From Onchidella celtica (Eukaryota; Mollusca; Gastropoda; Systellommatophora; Onchidiidae): a DNA stretch of 64,000 bases. The position numbers and the translations under genes are program-made. The notes under the pieces are model-generated. The model saw only the letters and a program-made list of their open reading frames with translations. It had not been told where the DNA came from and made no database searches. Shown in pieces: positions 12,104 to 27,374 of the stretch. Every line of letters starts with the position of its first letter. Within the stretch, counting starts at the first letter, position 1. The DNA is taken from NCBI GenBank assembly GCA_963931925.1, contig OZ007579.1, forward strand, positions 48,646,771 through 48,710,770, in the 5' to 3' direction.

Positions 12104-13389
12104 TATATGTATAATTATGGAAATTTCAGCAGGAAAAAGAAAAGCGTTGTGGTTGAAAAGATCAATGATTTTGTCTATGGAACTACATGTATTCTGACTG
12201 TGCTTTTAGATCTCTTCCTACTTTCTAGTCTTTTCTGAAATCTCATTCTATTTAAGGTGATATATTGATGCATAGTGTCTTGTTTTTGTTTTTGACAAAA
12301 CCCTTTTTCTTCACATTTTTGGTGGAAATTGACTTGCATGTTATCTCATTACATAGGGTTTTGAATGTCAAAAGATTAACAGGCTTCCAGGATATTGTTT
12401 GTATTCAGAAATACGTGACACTGTTTGCGTTTGGCTTCTCTGTACGAGTGGTTCACTATTTTGGAATCAGTTTTTATTCATTTTCCATGGCCCGGTTTCC
12501 TCATGCCCTTTGGCTTTTGTGTTCTTCCTTTCTTTCCTTCATTACCTCTTTACTGTATTGTAACTCTTTTTCCTTTGGGCTTTCAGCTTATCAGTTACAA
12601 CTTTGGGAGAACATATGAATGAAATTTTAGTAAATTATGTTTCTGTGCAAGCAAATGTTAGTGTATCTAGCGAAATCGGGTTTAAGGACCAAATTCTTTA
12701 GAAAACCCGTCCAAAAATACTTTATCGGTTTACCCCTTGCATTCATGCTGGGGAGATTCATTTATGAGGGAAATAATTATTTTGATGTAGGCCCTTTGTC
12801 TTTATCTTGCTTTGCTTTATGGAAAGAACTAGTTCCCTGCTTATACAGATTACATAATTTATAGAGGTAGTATTGTTTCTGTCATGGAAATTAAATTCAT
12901 GGAAAATAGCTACCGTATTGCCCCCACCTAGGCAAAGCACAAAAAGAAAGGAATATCTTTCCTGCCTAAGCAAAGTGTTATACAAGAAGTCTTTACAACG
13001 AAAGAACCATGCTGAGACAAATTAATATATTTTCCCTACCTAAGCTAAGTGAATAGACAAGATATATTATTATCTTCCCTACCTACACATTTTGCACATA
13101 GGGATTGCATAGGGAGGGGATATCTTCCTTACCTATGCAAAGTGCATAGATAGGGAATATCTCGTCTAACTAGGCAAGTTATTATTATTAAAAGAACTAA
13201 GGTAGGACAATGTGTAAATTGAGGCGCAGAACGAAATTTCTTGTCATACATTTTAATTCTGCTCGAAGAAAATGCGACTTTTCCACGGTTCAAAAATGTT
13301 GGACCACCTTCACTGTTCAGCCAAAGATACTCGGGTTCTGTCCTGCGCCTCTTGTGGGCCTGTGATTCTCCTCCAAGGACCTTCCGGTG
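12104..13389. other. T-rich non-coding stretch with a degenerate minisatellite
   Basis: No gene is supported. Hydrophobic frames at 12265-12622 reflect T-rich codons. From about 12900 to 13190 a loose tandem repeat recurs with the pattern tatcttcc, tacctatgcaaagtg, atagggaa, in units of roughly 60-75 bp. Confidence 0.5.
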
Positions 13390-13476
13390 CGCCCTCGGCA
13401 TGCCAAGATTATAGACCCTTATCGTGGAAGGCATCAGCAGGAAAATAAAAGAAGAAAAGAAAGGACATGGGACTAA
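13390..13476. repeat. Left part of a dispersed SINE-like repeat split by the LINE
   Basis: This stretch (gattatag, ccttatcgtgg, catcagcagg, ggacatgggacta) resembles 63606-63697. The homology resumes on the far side of the LINE at 17779. The LINE therefore landed inside a pre-existing repeat copy. A related core occurs near 51200-51275. Confidence 0.65.
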
Positions 13477-13622
13477 TAATAATAATAATCGTTCGTCCAT
13501 CAGGTATGATGATGACCTTAACAACACCAGAGGAATAAAGAACAGAAATTGTTGAGAATTTCAACACATGGACAATAAAGAGAACTAAAGGACACAGAGG
13601 ACAGAATGGAAAGACTGTTCTT

Positions 13623-16600
13623 TCATGACTTATGGCTTCTCATGTGACTGATAAGTCCTATTTTTGCCCTGCAGACCCTTCCGCATAAATGACAAGAGTG
13701 CTCCGTTGGTTCAGTACCACTGGGCCTTTTCTTGCGCCGTTCTCTTTTTTTGATAGCCTGCTGGACTCTGTCAGCTTCCCATGCTTTGCTGCCTCTGGTA
13801 AGGGCCGCCCTCCAATTTGCACGATCAAGCGAGAGCTTTTCCCACTCACTCACATCAATGGCAAAGGCCTTCAGTGATTGCTTGAGAGTGTCTTTGTAAC
13901 GTCTCTTTGGGGCCCCAACATTCCTCGTTCCATTGGAGAGCTCAGAGAAGAAGATTTGCTTAGGGAGTCTGGAGTCGGGCATTCTGACAACATGTCCTGC
14001 CCAATGTAGCTGAATTTTTTTCAGGTGGCAGAAGATGCTCAATTCCTTGGCACGATTGAGGACCTCAGTGTCTGGAATTTTATCCTGCCATTTGATCCTT
14101 AGGATCTTTCTAAGGCAGGCCAGATGAAAGTGATTTAGCTTTCTGGCATGCGATTGGTACACTGTCCAGGTTTCAGCCCCATAGAGTAGGGTGGGAAGGA
14201 CCACAGCATTGTACACTTTCAGCTTAGTGTCTGTGCGAATGCCGGCGACATCCCATACTCTCTTTCGAAGCCTGCCAAATGCAGAGCTGGCTTTGCTGAT
14301 TCTTGAGAGAATTTCAGTATCAACACGAGCCGCGGAAGACAGTGTACTGCCAAGATAGGTGAATTTCTCCGACACCTTCAGAAGACTGTCATGGACTTTG
14401 ATATTTGGGGTCACAGGATACTTGTCGTCTGGAGTAGGCTGATGGAGCACTTCCGTCTTCTTTGTGCTTATTGTGAGGCCAAAGTTGTCACAGGCACTAG
14501 AGAACTTATCAACACAGTTTTGCATGCTATCGTCATCGTGTGCCAGAAGTGCACAATCATCAGCAAATAGTAGGTCACAGACTTGAATACTTTTGGTTTT
14601 GGTTTTTGCCTGAAGTCTCCTGAGGTTGAATAGACTGCCATCAGTTCGGTACTTGATGCTTACCCCTTGAGGAGGAGAGCTAAAGGCTTCTTGTAGCATT
14701 GCAGAGAACATGATGCTGAACAGAGTTGGGGCTAAGACACAACCCTGTTTTACCCCATTTGTGACAGCAAAGGGCTCTGAAACAATGCCGTTGCTTTTGA
14801 CTGCAGCTTGCATGCCATCATGAAACTGGCGCACTATTGTGATGAATTCGGGTGGACACCCAAACTTCGCCAAGATTTTCCAGAGGCCTTCACGACACAC
14901 TGTGTCAAATGCTTTTGTGAGGTCAACAAATGTGATATACAGCGCTTAATTTTGTTCCATGCATTTTTCATGAATCTGCCTGGCAGCAAAAATCATATCC
15001 GCCGTTCCCCTCTCTTTACGAAAGCCACATTGGCTCTCGGGAAGCAAGTCATTTGACGAGAGGTGATCAAGAAGGCGATTCAGAAGCATTCTTGCCAATA
15101 TTTTGCCAGCAATTGAAAGTAGAGAGATTCCCCGATGGTTGTCACAGACTTGGCTGTCCCCTTTGTTTTTGTACAGATGGATGATTGAAGCATCTTGAAG
15201 TCCTGTGGCAGCTTCCCTGCTTTCAACATATGATTGAACAACTCGGTCAACCTTTCAATAAGCTTTTCTCCACCGAAGGCATACACCTCAGCAGGAATTG
15301 AATCCACGCCTGGTGATTTGTTAAAGGACATCTGATTTGTGGCAGTTCGGGTCTCATTTGCTGTGAATGGCTTGGCAAGAGCTGCATTAATAGGAGTCCA
15401 AGGGAGGCGGTCAATGGACTCAGTATTTATATTTGATGGCCGATTTAGCACACCTCCGAAATGTTCTGCCCAACGCTGAATTATGGCATTCAATTCAACA
15501 ATGCGTGTTGAACCATCTGACGCAAGAAGTGGCGTAGTGCCAGAGCGGGATGGTCCAAACACAGCTCGGAGGCTCTCAAAGAACTTTCTAGTGTTGTTTG
15601 TGTCGGCATATTTCTGAGTTTCTCTTACTCGCTCTTGAAGCCAGTCATTTTTCATTTTCCCCAGCTTCTTCTGGAGTACACCCTTACATGCACGCAGTGC
15701 ATCAGCTTTTGCTGTGGAAGAGGGGTCACTGCAGTGAGCTTGGATGAGACTATTTTTTTCTTTGATGAGCACTTTGATTTCATTATCATTATCATTGAAC
15801 CAGTCCTGGTGCTTGCGGACAGGAAAACCAACTGTGCTGCTGGCGCAAGAGTGTACAGTCGTATTTAGGTCAGTCCAGCTCTGTTCAATGTTCTCAGGGT
15901 CAAAAGTCACGCAATCCAATTTTGAGGAGAGTTCTGATGAGAGCTTGCTCTGTTTCTCAGCTGAGCAGAGTTTTGAAACATTTAGGCGTTTAGGTGGCGC
16001 TTTCCCTTGAGGGCTTCTATTGCGCCTCAATGTTAGTCTGAGCTTGCAAACAATGAGTCTGTGGTCAGTTCCACACTCGGCACCACACATCGCCTTTGTT
16101 ACAAGGACATCCTTTCTGTCAGTCTTCCTCACAATGACATAGTCTATGAGATGCCAATGCTTTGAGCGGGGATGCATCCATGACGTTCTGTTTCTCACGG
16201 GGAGACTAAAATTTGTGTTGGTAATGAACAGGCCAAATTCAGCGCACAAAGTAAGTAAGCGCAACCCATTGTTATTGCATGAACCAACTCCATGAGGGCC
16301 CAAAACATTTGGCCACGCTGAGATTTCGGAGCCAACCCTAGCATTGAAGTCCCCCAAGAGAATCAGCTTATCAGCTGCCGGGACAGAGCATATGACAGAT
16401 TCTAGATCAGAATAGAACTTGTCTTTGGCTTCATCTGGGTTTGTCATGGTGGGCGCATATGCGCTAATGAGGGTGGCTGTCTGGCTTTTCTCAACTGGGA
16501 TCCTGAGTGTCATTAGCCTGTCATTTATTTCAATTGGCATGGACTGCAAGTTTCTGACAAGGTCATTTTTAATTGCAAACCCAACACCATGCTGTCTCGG

Positions 16601-16849
16601 TTCGACTGCACCCTTGCCTTTCCAGAAGAAGGTGTATCCACCACTGAGCTCTTTGAGTTGGCCACTATCAGGGAGTCTGGTCTCACTGAGTGCCACTATG
16701 TCCAGGTTGTACCTGCTGAGCTCAATGGCAATAAGTGCAGTGCGTCTTTCCGGGTTGTTTGAGTTGTCCTGTAGTGTGCGTATATTCCAGGCTCCTAGCC
16801 TGAGTAAGCTGAATTTCTTTTTGTTTCGACCGCAAAAAGGGATCCCCAC
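13623..16849 (-). pseudogene. LINE ORF: AP endonuclease, reverse transcriptase, C-terminal zinc finger (broken)
   Basis: Reading from 16849, an exonuclease/endonuclease/phosphatase domain comes first (GAWNIRTL, ALSETRLP, LLGDFNARVG, DYVIV, GTDHRLI), covering about 270 residues. Reverse transcriptase follows with NKSPGVDSIPAEVY, KQGCVLAPTLFS and the catalytic LFADDCALLA, then thumb and a C-terminal CHLCG...HMRSH finger. Two lesions are visible. A one-base deletion near 15195 shifts the frame just after QDFK. An in-frame TAA lies at 14946-14948, before ALYITFVDLTKAFDT. These split the frame into 15080-16849 and 13623-14900. The enzyme would nick DNA and prime reverse transcription at the target, but this copy is inactive unless the lesions are sequencing errors. 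Confidence 0.9.
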
Positions 16850-17764
16850 TGGTCGCGGTATACCAGTCAGGGTGATGTGAAGTGGGCTTTCTTTAGGGCA
16901 CCTTTTCTAGCCCCTTCCTCAGTTGAGGTGAGCAGTGCTATCCTTAAATAAGGCTGCTCAGCTACTGTGGGTGCTGCCTCCCCACGCCTCCACTTCAATC
17001 GACGATGAAGCGACCATAGCCCACAGCCACCAACGTGTAGGTCTGTGCTAACAGCTTCCAGTCTATCCAAACCTGCTGCCACCGCACTCGCCCATCGCCG
17101 TTGGAATTTTAAGAGGAAAGAAGACGAGACAAAGATGAAAGAAGACGAGGTGAGTGTTAAGACTGGCGCAAAGAATTTGTTTTTAGTGAGAAAGAGCTGC
17201 GCAAACATCAGACTCACTCTCTCGCCTGGACACAACTTATCCAAGTGGCAAGACAGGGTCAAGACGACTGGAAATGTATCCAGGTGCAGGAGGATGCCAG
17301 AGGGACAGTCATATTGCCTGACCGGCTGCCTGTAGGCTACTCCACAGCCTCGCAGTCCCAACTGACTAGGGTGAAAGACCCAAACCAAAGAACACCAATA
17401 CTGGTGGATGCTCTGTGTCACGATATCCAGGCCAGAGTGACGGTATATTGCCATCTGCCCTATCAATCAACCACTGGCCTGCTGCCGCCAGCTTCGAAGC
17501 TACGTCTGGGAAGTTTGCTCAATTCTTCGTCTGTGATTTAGGCAAACAAGCCTATGACCACACCGCTACCGGGGGCCAATATGAAGGACTCAAGTACTGA
17601 GGGTCACATTGTGCCCTAGGATGTGGCCGTTGGGTTAGATGAAACCTCCTCCGCCCTGGCCGTTTGCACCGACAGGTGCACGCCCACTGATACCATGCTA
17701 GCGTACCAGTTCATGAAACAGGTTGTACTGGATTACATGTTACCAGTAGCAGATTTTTCTGACC
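16850..17764 (-). other. 5' leader of the LINE
   Basis: About 0.9 kb upstream of the endonuclease frame on the minus strand. A 199-codon frame (16867-17466) lies here but shows no recognisable ORF1 features such as a CCHC knuckle, RRM or esterase motif, so it is treated as leader. It may hold an internal promoter. Confidence 0.5.
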
Positions 17765-17778
17765 GGACATGGGACTAA

Positions 17779-18260
17779 AAGGGAGCTAAAGGCTTTTTCC
17801 TCCCAATCCGAGCCTTTTCCTGGGTTCTTTTCCTTTATATGTTAAGGGAAATTCCACTCACAAGTAGGATGAGATGGTGTTAATAATGAAGATTAGGATA
17901 ATAATGATGGCAATGAATACAATAATAATCATCATATTACAAAGGAAATAAGGCCCTGGAATAATCATGAAAGATTTTTTAACCACTGAGCCTTAAATTC
18001 CACAAACTACCAGAAAGACGTGAAGATGCAAGTGAGCAAAAATAATTATCTTTAAAATGATTGAAGTTCGCTATATTTTTCATACTATGTTTATTCTGAG
18101 CCACAACTAGGTTAAACAGAAGAAAGTTTTCAGCCATCAATTAAAAGGTGTGACCGCAGTTATGCTCCACACCACTCTTTGCACATTGCTGGCTGAAAAT
18201 CAACTGCATCACTGTGTATTCTGGAAGGAATTGTGTTGTAACAAAAAGATCTATCAGTCT
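17779..18260. repeat. Right part of the split SINE-like repeat and its flank
   Basis: The sequence from 17779 (ctttttcctcccaatcc, ttttcctgggttctttt, cctttatatgtta) continues the homology with 63700-64000. This includes the later stretch gccttaaattccacaaacta. The core with ttttcctgggttcttt also occurs at 51236-51265. Confidence 0.65.
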
Positions 18261-18364
18261 CTAATTCGAATTCAAGTGTCGTTTTAAATGTGACCTAGAT
18301 CTAGTTATGCATCTGGGCTTGGTACATTGAAAAATTGCAGGATTTATCTTGCCCGGGTCGGCTA

Positions 18365-18365
<1 letters not shown>
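18155..18365. repeat. Dispersed repeat shared with 28430-28625
   Basis: The pattern of cttt..cac.ttgctgg, catcactgtgtattctg, aaggaatt, gggcttggtaca and gatttatcttgc is repeated at 28430-28625 with moderate divergence. Function and class are unknown. Confidence 0.55.
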
Positions 18366-18367
<2 letters not shown>

Positions 18368-18400
<33 letters not shown>

Positions 18401-18446
18401 TTAATAATAATAGTAGTAAAGATAATAATAATAATAATAATAATAT
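18368..18446. repeat. (AAT)n microsatellite
   Basis: About 26 near-perfect AAT units with a few interruptions. Confidence 0.95.
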
Positions 18447-18627
18447 TTCAAATGGGATTATTTTTAACCACATATTTATTAATTTGTTGCGAGAATAATT
18501 GAATGCGATTTTCGTTGTATTTGCGCTTCAAGACAAGGTCATTCACATATTAGGCCCCAGTATTTACGAAAAGAGACAAAAGTGGATAAATAATTACTCC
18601 AAGAGCACCTCTCTCTCTCTCTCTCTC

Positions 18628-19270
18628 TCAGGTGCCTTGCCGACTGGCGTGAGTGATCATGGACCTCCAACCCTCTCTGTAGCTTGTCTCTTTCAGCATT
18701 TCCGATGGTTTTCTGATGTTCATCCACTCTGTTAGGCTGTCCAGCATTTTTTCCCTCGGTCTTCCTTTGCCTCTTCTTCCATCAAGCCTTCCTGTTGTCA
18801 CCAAATTCTCGAGTTGATTTTTTCTCATGATGAGTCCAATGAATTTTGCTTGCCTTTTGCGTATTTTTGTCATTAATCGTCTAGTGTGTTGTGCTTCTCT
18901 CATGACTTTTTCATTTGTTTTCCTCGCTGTTCATGGTATTCGTAACATTCTTCTTATGAACCACAACTCCACTGCCTCTAACTAATCTCTTCATACCATC
19001 GTCAATTGTCCATTCTTCACAGCCGTAAAGTAGCACTGGTTCGACATAATTATGCGTGTAAGATTCTTTTCCTCACGGTGATTGTCAGCTTTATGTTTGT
19101 CAAGATGGACTTCAATTGTTGGAATGTGGTTTTTGCTTGTGCGATTCTGTTTTTTATCTCTTGATGGTTTTTCCGTCTGCTGTTATCCATGCTCCTAAGT
19201 ATATGAATGCGTTAACTTGTTTCATCTTGTTTTCTTTAATGTTGATCTCGCATTTTAGTGTTTTCTTTTT
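18628..19270 (-). pseudogene. 5'-truncated LINE reverse transcriptase remnant
   Basis: On the minus strand, broken frames give INIKENKMKQVNAFIYLGAWIT (thumb region), then LEAVELWFIRRMLRIP, then RLDGRRGKGRPREKMLDSL. This is the characteristic C-terminal region of LINE polymerases. Several stops and frame changes are present. The fragment is missing from copy B of the duplication, so it inserted after the duplication or was deleted from B. Confidence 0.75.
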
Positions 19271-19579
19271 TCTGGATATTATTATAGCAGTCCACACAAC
19301 TTTCTATGTCACGAATAGATTTCCGAAGATGACATTACACGTCTTTAGGTGAAACTAAGACGAGTTGATTTCCAGCACTTAGGAGTCTCTTCAGTCAAAA
19401 AAGTGTTCGAAGAGAATATACTAGATACGAGAAGGCAGAAGGCATGAGAGATGTGAAGATGTCATATTGTGCTTGAAAAAAACAAGACGCTAGACACAAT
19501 ACGACACAATAATAAGTCTGAAGGAAATCCTACCAGACATCCCCACCAAATACCCGCAAAAACAGTGAAAGAAAGAGAA

Positions 19580-19895
<316 letters not shown>

Positions 19896-22200
19896 GAAAC
19901 TTACATTCAGTGATGCGGTAATGACATAGTTTCAGGGGTACAGTATGAGAATGAAAGCATGAACAAAATGTGGAGAATAATTATTGTAAAATCTGTTTAA
20001 TCATATTCAAGTAAAAAGTCAAGAGTGCATTATAATTATATTGATCCCGTTTACGTGTAATGGCCATGTAGGATTTTCATACTTCACTGCTTTAGGGGTA
20101 CATTCATATAATTTTTTGTTTTGTTTTGTTTTGTTCTCATATAAAATGACATTTCTGTACACGTACAGTTTGGAAGTGAACACATTGATGGACAACGTCG
20201 TACATGATAGTCACTATGAAATCAGAATCTGCAAACACAGTCTTAACTTCTTGTTTTTGACGTGTAAAACGGGCCAATGGCAGAGTTGTAAATATTGGGG
20301 TATGACAGTGGTTTCATTTTGGACCTTTTAACACCAAATTCCAATGGTCTGAAGAGCTTACATTTTAGGAAAGATAAAAAAAAAATACATTAAATTTTTT
20401 CTAGCACCAAAAATCAATTAAAAAAAACAGCAACTCTAAGATACCATTATTTTAAAAATCATTTAAAGTAAATTCAGGTTTCTCAAGCATAATATCTCAA
20501 ATCACATAATGTGTTAGAATAATGACTGTTCATGCAATGCAGGGCTCTGTAAGAGTTAGTTAACAGTGCAGTTATTTTCAAATAATGTAATGCTTCTGGT
20601 ATGAACAGTTGTTGTCTCCATTGAACCATCAGAAGGGATACTACATGGTAGAGACAAGTATGGACGTTCTCTATGTACCGAAGTTTGTTTTTGGGTTGTT
20701 GTTTTTTTTCCGTAATTTTCTTTTCTTTTTCTCTGACATGGGCAGAAAAAAAAATTAGAGTTACCGTTCCTTGCCTACCAAGAAAATTAATCTTTCATCT
20801 CTTCTCAAAACAACAAAAACAATATTATATAAATAATGACAACTGTCTCCAGTGAAATATTACTGCAGATAAAATATTAAACTAATGAAACAGGGACTTA
20901 CTTAATAGTAAATCTAAGTCTACAAAAATTTCTATCAAACCTGCAATGTCTGTCGCATGCTTAAGTTGACAACAATTAAATGTAAAATAATCACTCCTTC
21001 CTTTGTAGCAATGGAAAATATTTTTTTTTCTTACTGCGCACATTTGTAAATACCTATCACAGATACTGTTTTTTATATAAAGTCAACAAGAGGAACACAA
21101 ACTTATACAATTTGTGCTGTTTTGTTTGATGTTCCAGTCAGAGTCATTTCAGGTTTCTTGAAAGAAAAAAGAACATTATCTAGTTAGATTACTTATTGAT
21201 ACCACCTCTTATAATTTAACTTTTCATAGTATTTATTCTATATCTGATCCTTTCAATTTTTAAACAAAATTTCATTGCTGTTGTTCTGTTGTTTTTTTCA
21301 ACCAGTATTCTCTAATGTCTATGCCTATTATTTTCTGCAGTTCTTCCATTTTCAGTGTATGCAAAACTGAGTCGGATGTGGTGATTACAGATTTTTTATT
21401 ATTTTGAGAGTAAGTTAGCTAGCATGACATTCAATGAGTATATGGTAGTACACAATCCCGTAAGGTTGTATTGGACAGACAACACAGAGATGGGTAAAGG
21501 GAAGTAATCATGGCTTTTTCTGCAGCAGCATAATAATGTATCAACATATTTATTGGTTTATAAAGATAGCTATTACAAGTAAGAGTGAGTTATTTTGTAC
21601 TGTATTATGGTAAGAATATTTTTTTTTCTGTTTCCGTATTACTGAGAATATTAATTCACCGGAGAAAATTTTAAGTTCTTATCCAAAAGTGACCTTACGT
21701 AGAGAGCTCAAAGTACGATGCTATACATGAGTTTCATATTAAACTGGCAGTTCTACTTGTCATCCTAAAGGCGAGGAAATTATTTTTTCGATGCTAAAGG
21801 TCTGCTTTTAGTTGATATGTACAATTTTGATGCCTTCTTTTGTCTGATATTGTGATTATCGGAGGCGCTTTTAGAAAAAAAAAATCGATCGTGTGTGTTG
21901 AATATTTTATTTCATTACATTAAGAAAATTTGAAAAAAAAGAGTATATTAAGATCTGTATATTATACATATTGTCCAGGACAGCAGCCCAGTTTACTAGG
22001 ACCTCAAGTGAGTAACGTGGCCGAGTGCAGATGTTTCGAGGTCATGCTGGGTCATCTTGCTCTGATGGATTCTCCGATTCCTTCAGCTAACGGAACTTGG
22101 TGAGGAAATATGCCAGGCTGGCTAGCCCCAGGCACATAAACAGGGAGGAAACCTGGCCAGCTGCTGCGTTACCTGGGCAAAGACACTGAGATTAGACAAT
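19896..22200. other. Non-coding part of copy A
   Basis: No gene is supported. The sequence is AT-rich, shared with copy B (52345-53662 plus 56131-56620) and, inverted, with copy C (about 44290-46080). Confidence 0.6.
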
Positions 22201-22516
<316 letters not shown>

Positions 22517-22630
22517 CAGTCCCTCAGCCCCCATATCAGATGTGATTTAATGTGACATCTTTAAACCCCGATTGAATTATTTCTGAAATACAACAGTTAA
22601 ATGCTGGAAGGGATAATAATTATTACAACT

Positions 22631-23333
22631 TCAGCCGTGAATGAAAATGATCGTAATGTCCTCTGTTGTTTCGTCATCTTCTATGGTTTTATACATGTAT
22701 TTCACATCAAAGACAACAACATTTCGAAACTGCACCCCCACAGGACTCCATCGAGTAAATCAAAGAAGATCTTTCGGTTAAAAGGGATTTACATGTTATT
22801 CTTTAAGTATAAAGAGGCTTACAAAAATTAATGTATAAGGCCATGTAAACCTTTCGTATGAAGAATACTTTCCTATAGTCCGATTTCGGTTAAGCAAATT
22901 CCAGCGTTCACCATTAGACATGTGAACACTACCACCACGCATTACCTACTATTATACTCCACTTTGCCATCACTATTGTTTCAGATTGTTGTGCTATATT
23001 GTGTCAGAACATTTATTCTTATGATGTTTCTTAACATTGTCCACCTCGATTGGACACTCCCAAAGTACACTCAAAAATGACAGGAATGCGAGTGTGCGTG
23101 TGTCGTGCAATGTACTGTCATCAAGTAGTGTCATTACGTAGTCGAGTGAACATGTGGCTTTGCCTTGTTTACCGCATTATACTGGATTCGTGAATAAAGT
23201 TGTCGTCTCGGCCTCACTAATCCGGTGTTTTAATTGACAGTAGGCCAGTCACGTTTCGACTTTTTCAAGTACTACAATTTTTCTATATTTTTTTTTTTTA
23301 CCTGTACATTCCGCGCCTCGCTCAAGCAGTCCA
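22631..23333 (-). CDS. Tentative 3' exons of the copy A secreted-protein gene
   Basis: Two weaker exon candidates follow the better supported exons. A 32-bp exon at 23302-23333 has a cacacag acceptor and a GTAAAA donor, and accepts phase 1 from the exon upstream. A terminal exon at 22631-22729 begins after gggtgcag and runs 32 codons to TGA. In copy B the first has a changed donor (GTTAAA) and the second meets a stop after ten codons. If the 32-bp exon is skipped, the last exon is read in another frame and ends within about eight codons in a short Cys-rich tail (SKCCCL). Which form is used cannot be told from sequence alone. Confidence 0.3.
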
Positions 23334-23795
23334 CTGTGTGTGTAAGGATGGCTTGGGGGGGGGGGGGGCTTGGAATTTGCAATAATTTGAAAAAAAATTC
23401 AAATTCCTGCAGTCCTGATACATTGATGCCAGAGCTGCAGAAAACTGTAGATTTTCTTAAAAGAACAAATCTGCAGATTTAGACTGGTGAACGAAAGAAG
23501 AAGAAGAAGAAGAAGCACATCTTGTATCAACAATCACAAGAGTCTAAACTTTCTACTATGCTAGCACTTGCCCCAGCGAGGGAAAAACGTTCAGTTACAT
23601 CACTCACATAAGGATAACATGCGCTGTTGTCCTCCTCGGAGGGAAAGGCAAAACACAGGAAAGGGCAGCATGTGATCGCATTAGCACGACATGGTAGGAT
23701 GGAGGACGAACAACAGTTGACTGTCTATTTATTATTTTTTTTATATATTCCTCAAAACTTTCTGCCAAAAATTCGCTTCCCTCTACTAATCTTAC

Positions 23796-26232
<2,437 letters not shown>

Positions 26233-26515
26233 TTTCGTCAAATACTTTACCAAGTTTCGGCTTTATTCGAACTTCAAGTTTCCTGTATAAAATCATAAAA
26301 TAGACGATCATTTTCATTGATAGTGGCAGTTAAGTTGGTTATACCTATTATAATTTAATGTTAGAAATAATTATATTGTTCGTATAGCTATAGGGATTGT
26401 AATGTGTGATAGTACTGGTGGTAGCACCAAGAAAGTAGTAAAGGATGACACCTGTATATTTAGTAAATTTGATGTTGAATAAACCATAATAACGGTAATG
26501 ATATTGACGTTTTAC

Positions 26516-26650
26516 CTGTGTGAAGCTCAAATTCCAAAGACCCCAAAAAACTACTGCGAATTTCGCGGCGTGATAGTGGCTTGCGAAACATTTACCGCCT
26601 ACAATCCAGAAACAAGATATTGACCCCCAAAATGTCATTCGCACCGGTTT
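26516..26650 (-). promoter_or_regulatory. Probable non-coding first exon and promoter side of copy A gene
   Basis: The donor ACACAG|GTAAAA at 26516 and the 20 or so bases before it are conserved at 62159 in copy B. The transcription start is not visible. The intron to the next exon is about 230 bp in both copies. Confidence 0.35.
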
Positions 26651-26889
26651 AATCTAAGTAGGCACTACGTGTCACAAATGAGTGATTTTTGGTTGCAATA
26701 GTGTTACTTAGGAATAAGTGAAACTGCTGTTAATATCGAGATGGCAGGGTGCAGGAAAGCTGGGATACAAATATAAACCACACTTTGTCCAAGATAAGCT
26801 TGGACAGTGGGCTCATGCCTCTCGGCGAAAGTAGATGAGATTGTGTGTAATAGACTCCGTCTGGGTCATACCCACCCCTGACACCTTTT

Positions 26890-27235
26890 GACTCGCTTTA
26901 ACTCAGGGGGAAGGTCAAAATGTGTTGCATGCAACTGTGAACTATCAGTAAACCATATTTTTGACTGGATGTGTAGATTTCATGCATATCCGGAGAAAGC
27001 ACTACACTTGTGGATCTCAAAAGAATTATTTTCTGATGTTTATCAACGGTGTGTCTTGTCCATTTTTGAAAGAGGTTAAGATCTACAAATTGGTTTAAAG
27101 GCGTTTATACACAATTATAAATTCCTTCTGGATCTATACAAAAGATTTTGTTGTGGGAACTTTACCCGATGTAACCTATAAATTTGAATTGATGAAGCTT
27201 TGAAGTCAAACCTAAATAAAGTACTCAAAAAAAAA
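26890..27235 (+). pseudogene. 3' end of a LINE (C-terminal zinc-knuckle region) with A-rich tail
   Basis: The frame reads SKCVACNCELSVNHIF and then ISKELFSDV. This resembles the C..C...L.VNHI..C and LKELF pattern at the C-terminus of many Jockey/I-related LINE polymerases. It is followed by an untranslated region, an AATAAA at about 27216 and an A-rich tail. The copy is strongly 5'-truncated. A related fragment is at 62590-62892 in copy B, so it predates the duplication. It has its own stop and is not functional. Confidence 0.55.
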
Positions 27236-27305
27236 TAAAAAATGTAAAGGGTACATAAGGGGCACTTATCTTGCCGGTAGAAAATAAAAATCAAACTGGA
27301 AATAT

Positions 27306-27306
27306 A

Positions 27307-27347
<41 letters not shown>

Positions 27348-27374
27348 CTATCTCTCCATCTCTCTCTCTCTCTT
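27306..27374. repeat. (CT)n/(TCTA)n microsatellite
   Basis: A short compound simple repeat. Confidence 0.9.

Larger units (their letters stand above)
13477..17764 (-). mobile_element. Complete APE-type non-LTR retrotransposon (LINE), mutated
   Basis: The element runs on the minus strand from a 5' end near 17764 to a 3' tail of ATT repeats at about 13477-13489. The 14-mer GGACATGGGACTAA stands at both flanks (13463-13476 and 17765-17778), a clear target-site duplication. The order is a 5' leader of about 0.9 kb, an endonuclease and reverse transcriptase polyprotein, a short 3' UTR and a microsatellite-like tail. The clade is unresolved; a C-terminal zinc finger and the ATT tail should help placement. 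Confidence 0.88.

Noticed and set aside
12265..12622. 117-codon hydrophobic frame
   Set aside because: T-rich sequence with a phenylalanine and leucine bias. No signal-peptide-plus-domain structure and no splice context.
16867..17466. 199-codon frame upstream of the LINE endonuclease
   Set aside because: Lies in the LINE leader and lacks any ORF1-type motif. Kept as leader only.
23150..23230. AATAAAG followed by a GT/TC-rich stretch, as in an LTR or a plus-strand gene end
   Set aside because: Shared with copy B only through the duplication. No LTR pair or plus-strand frame goes with it.
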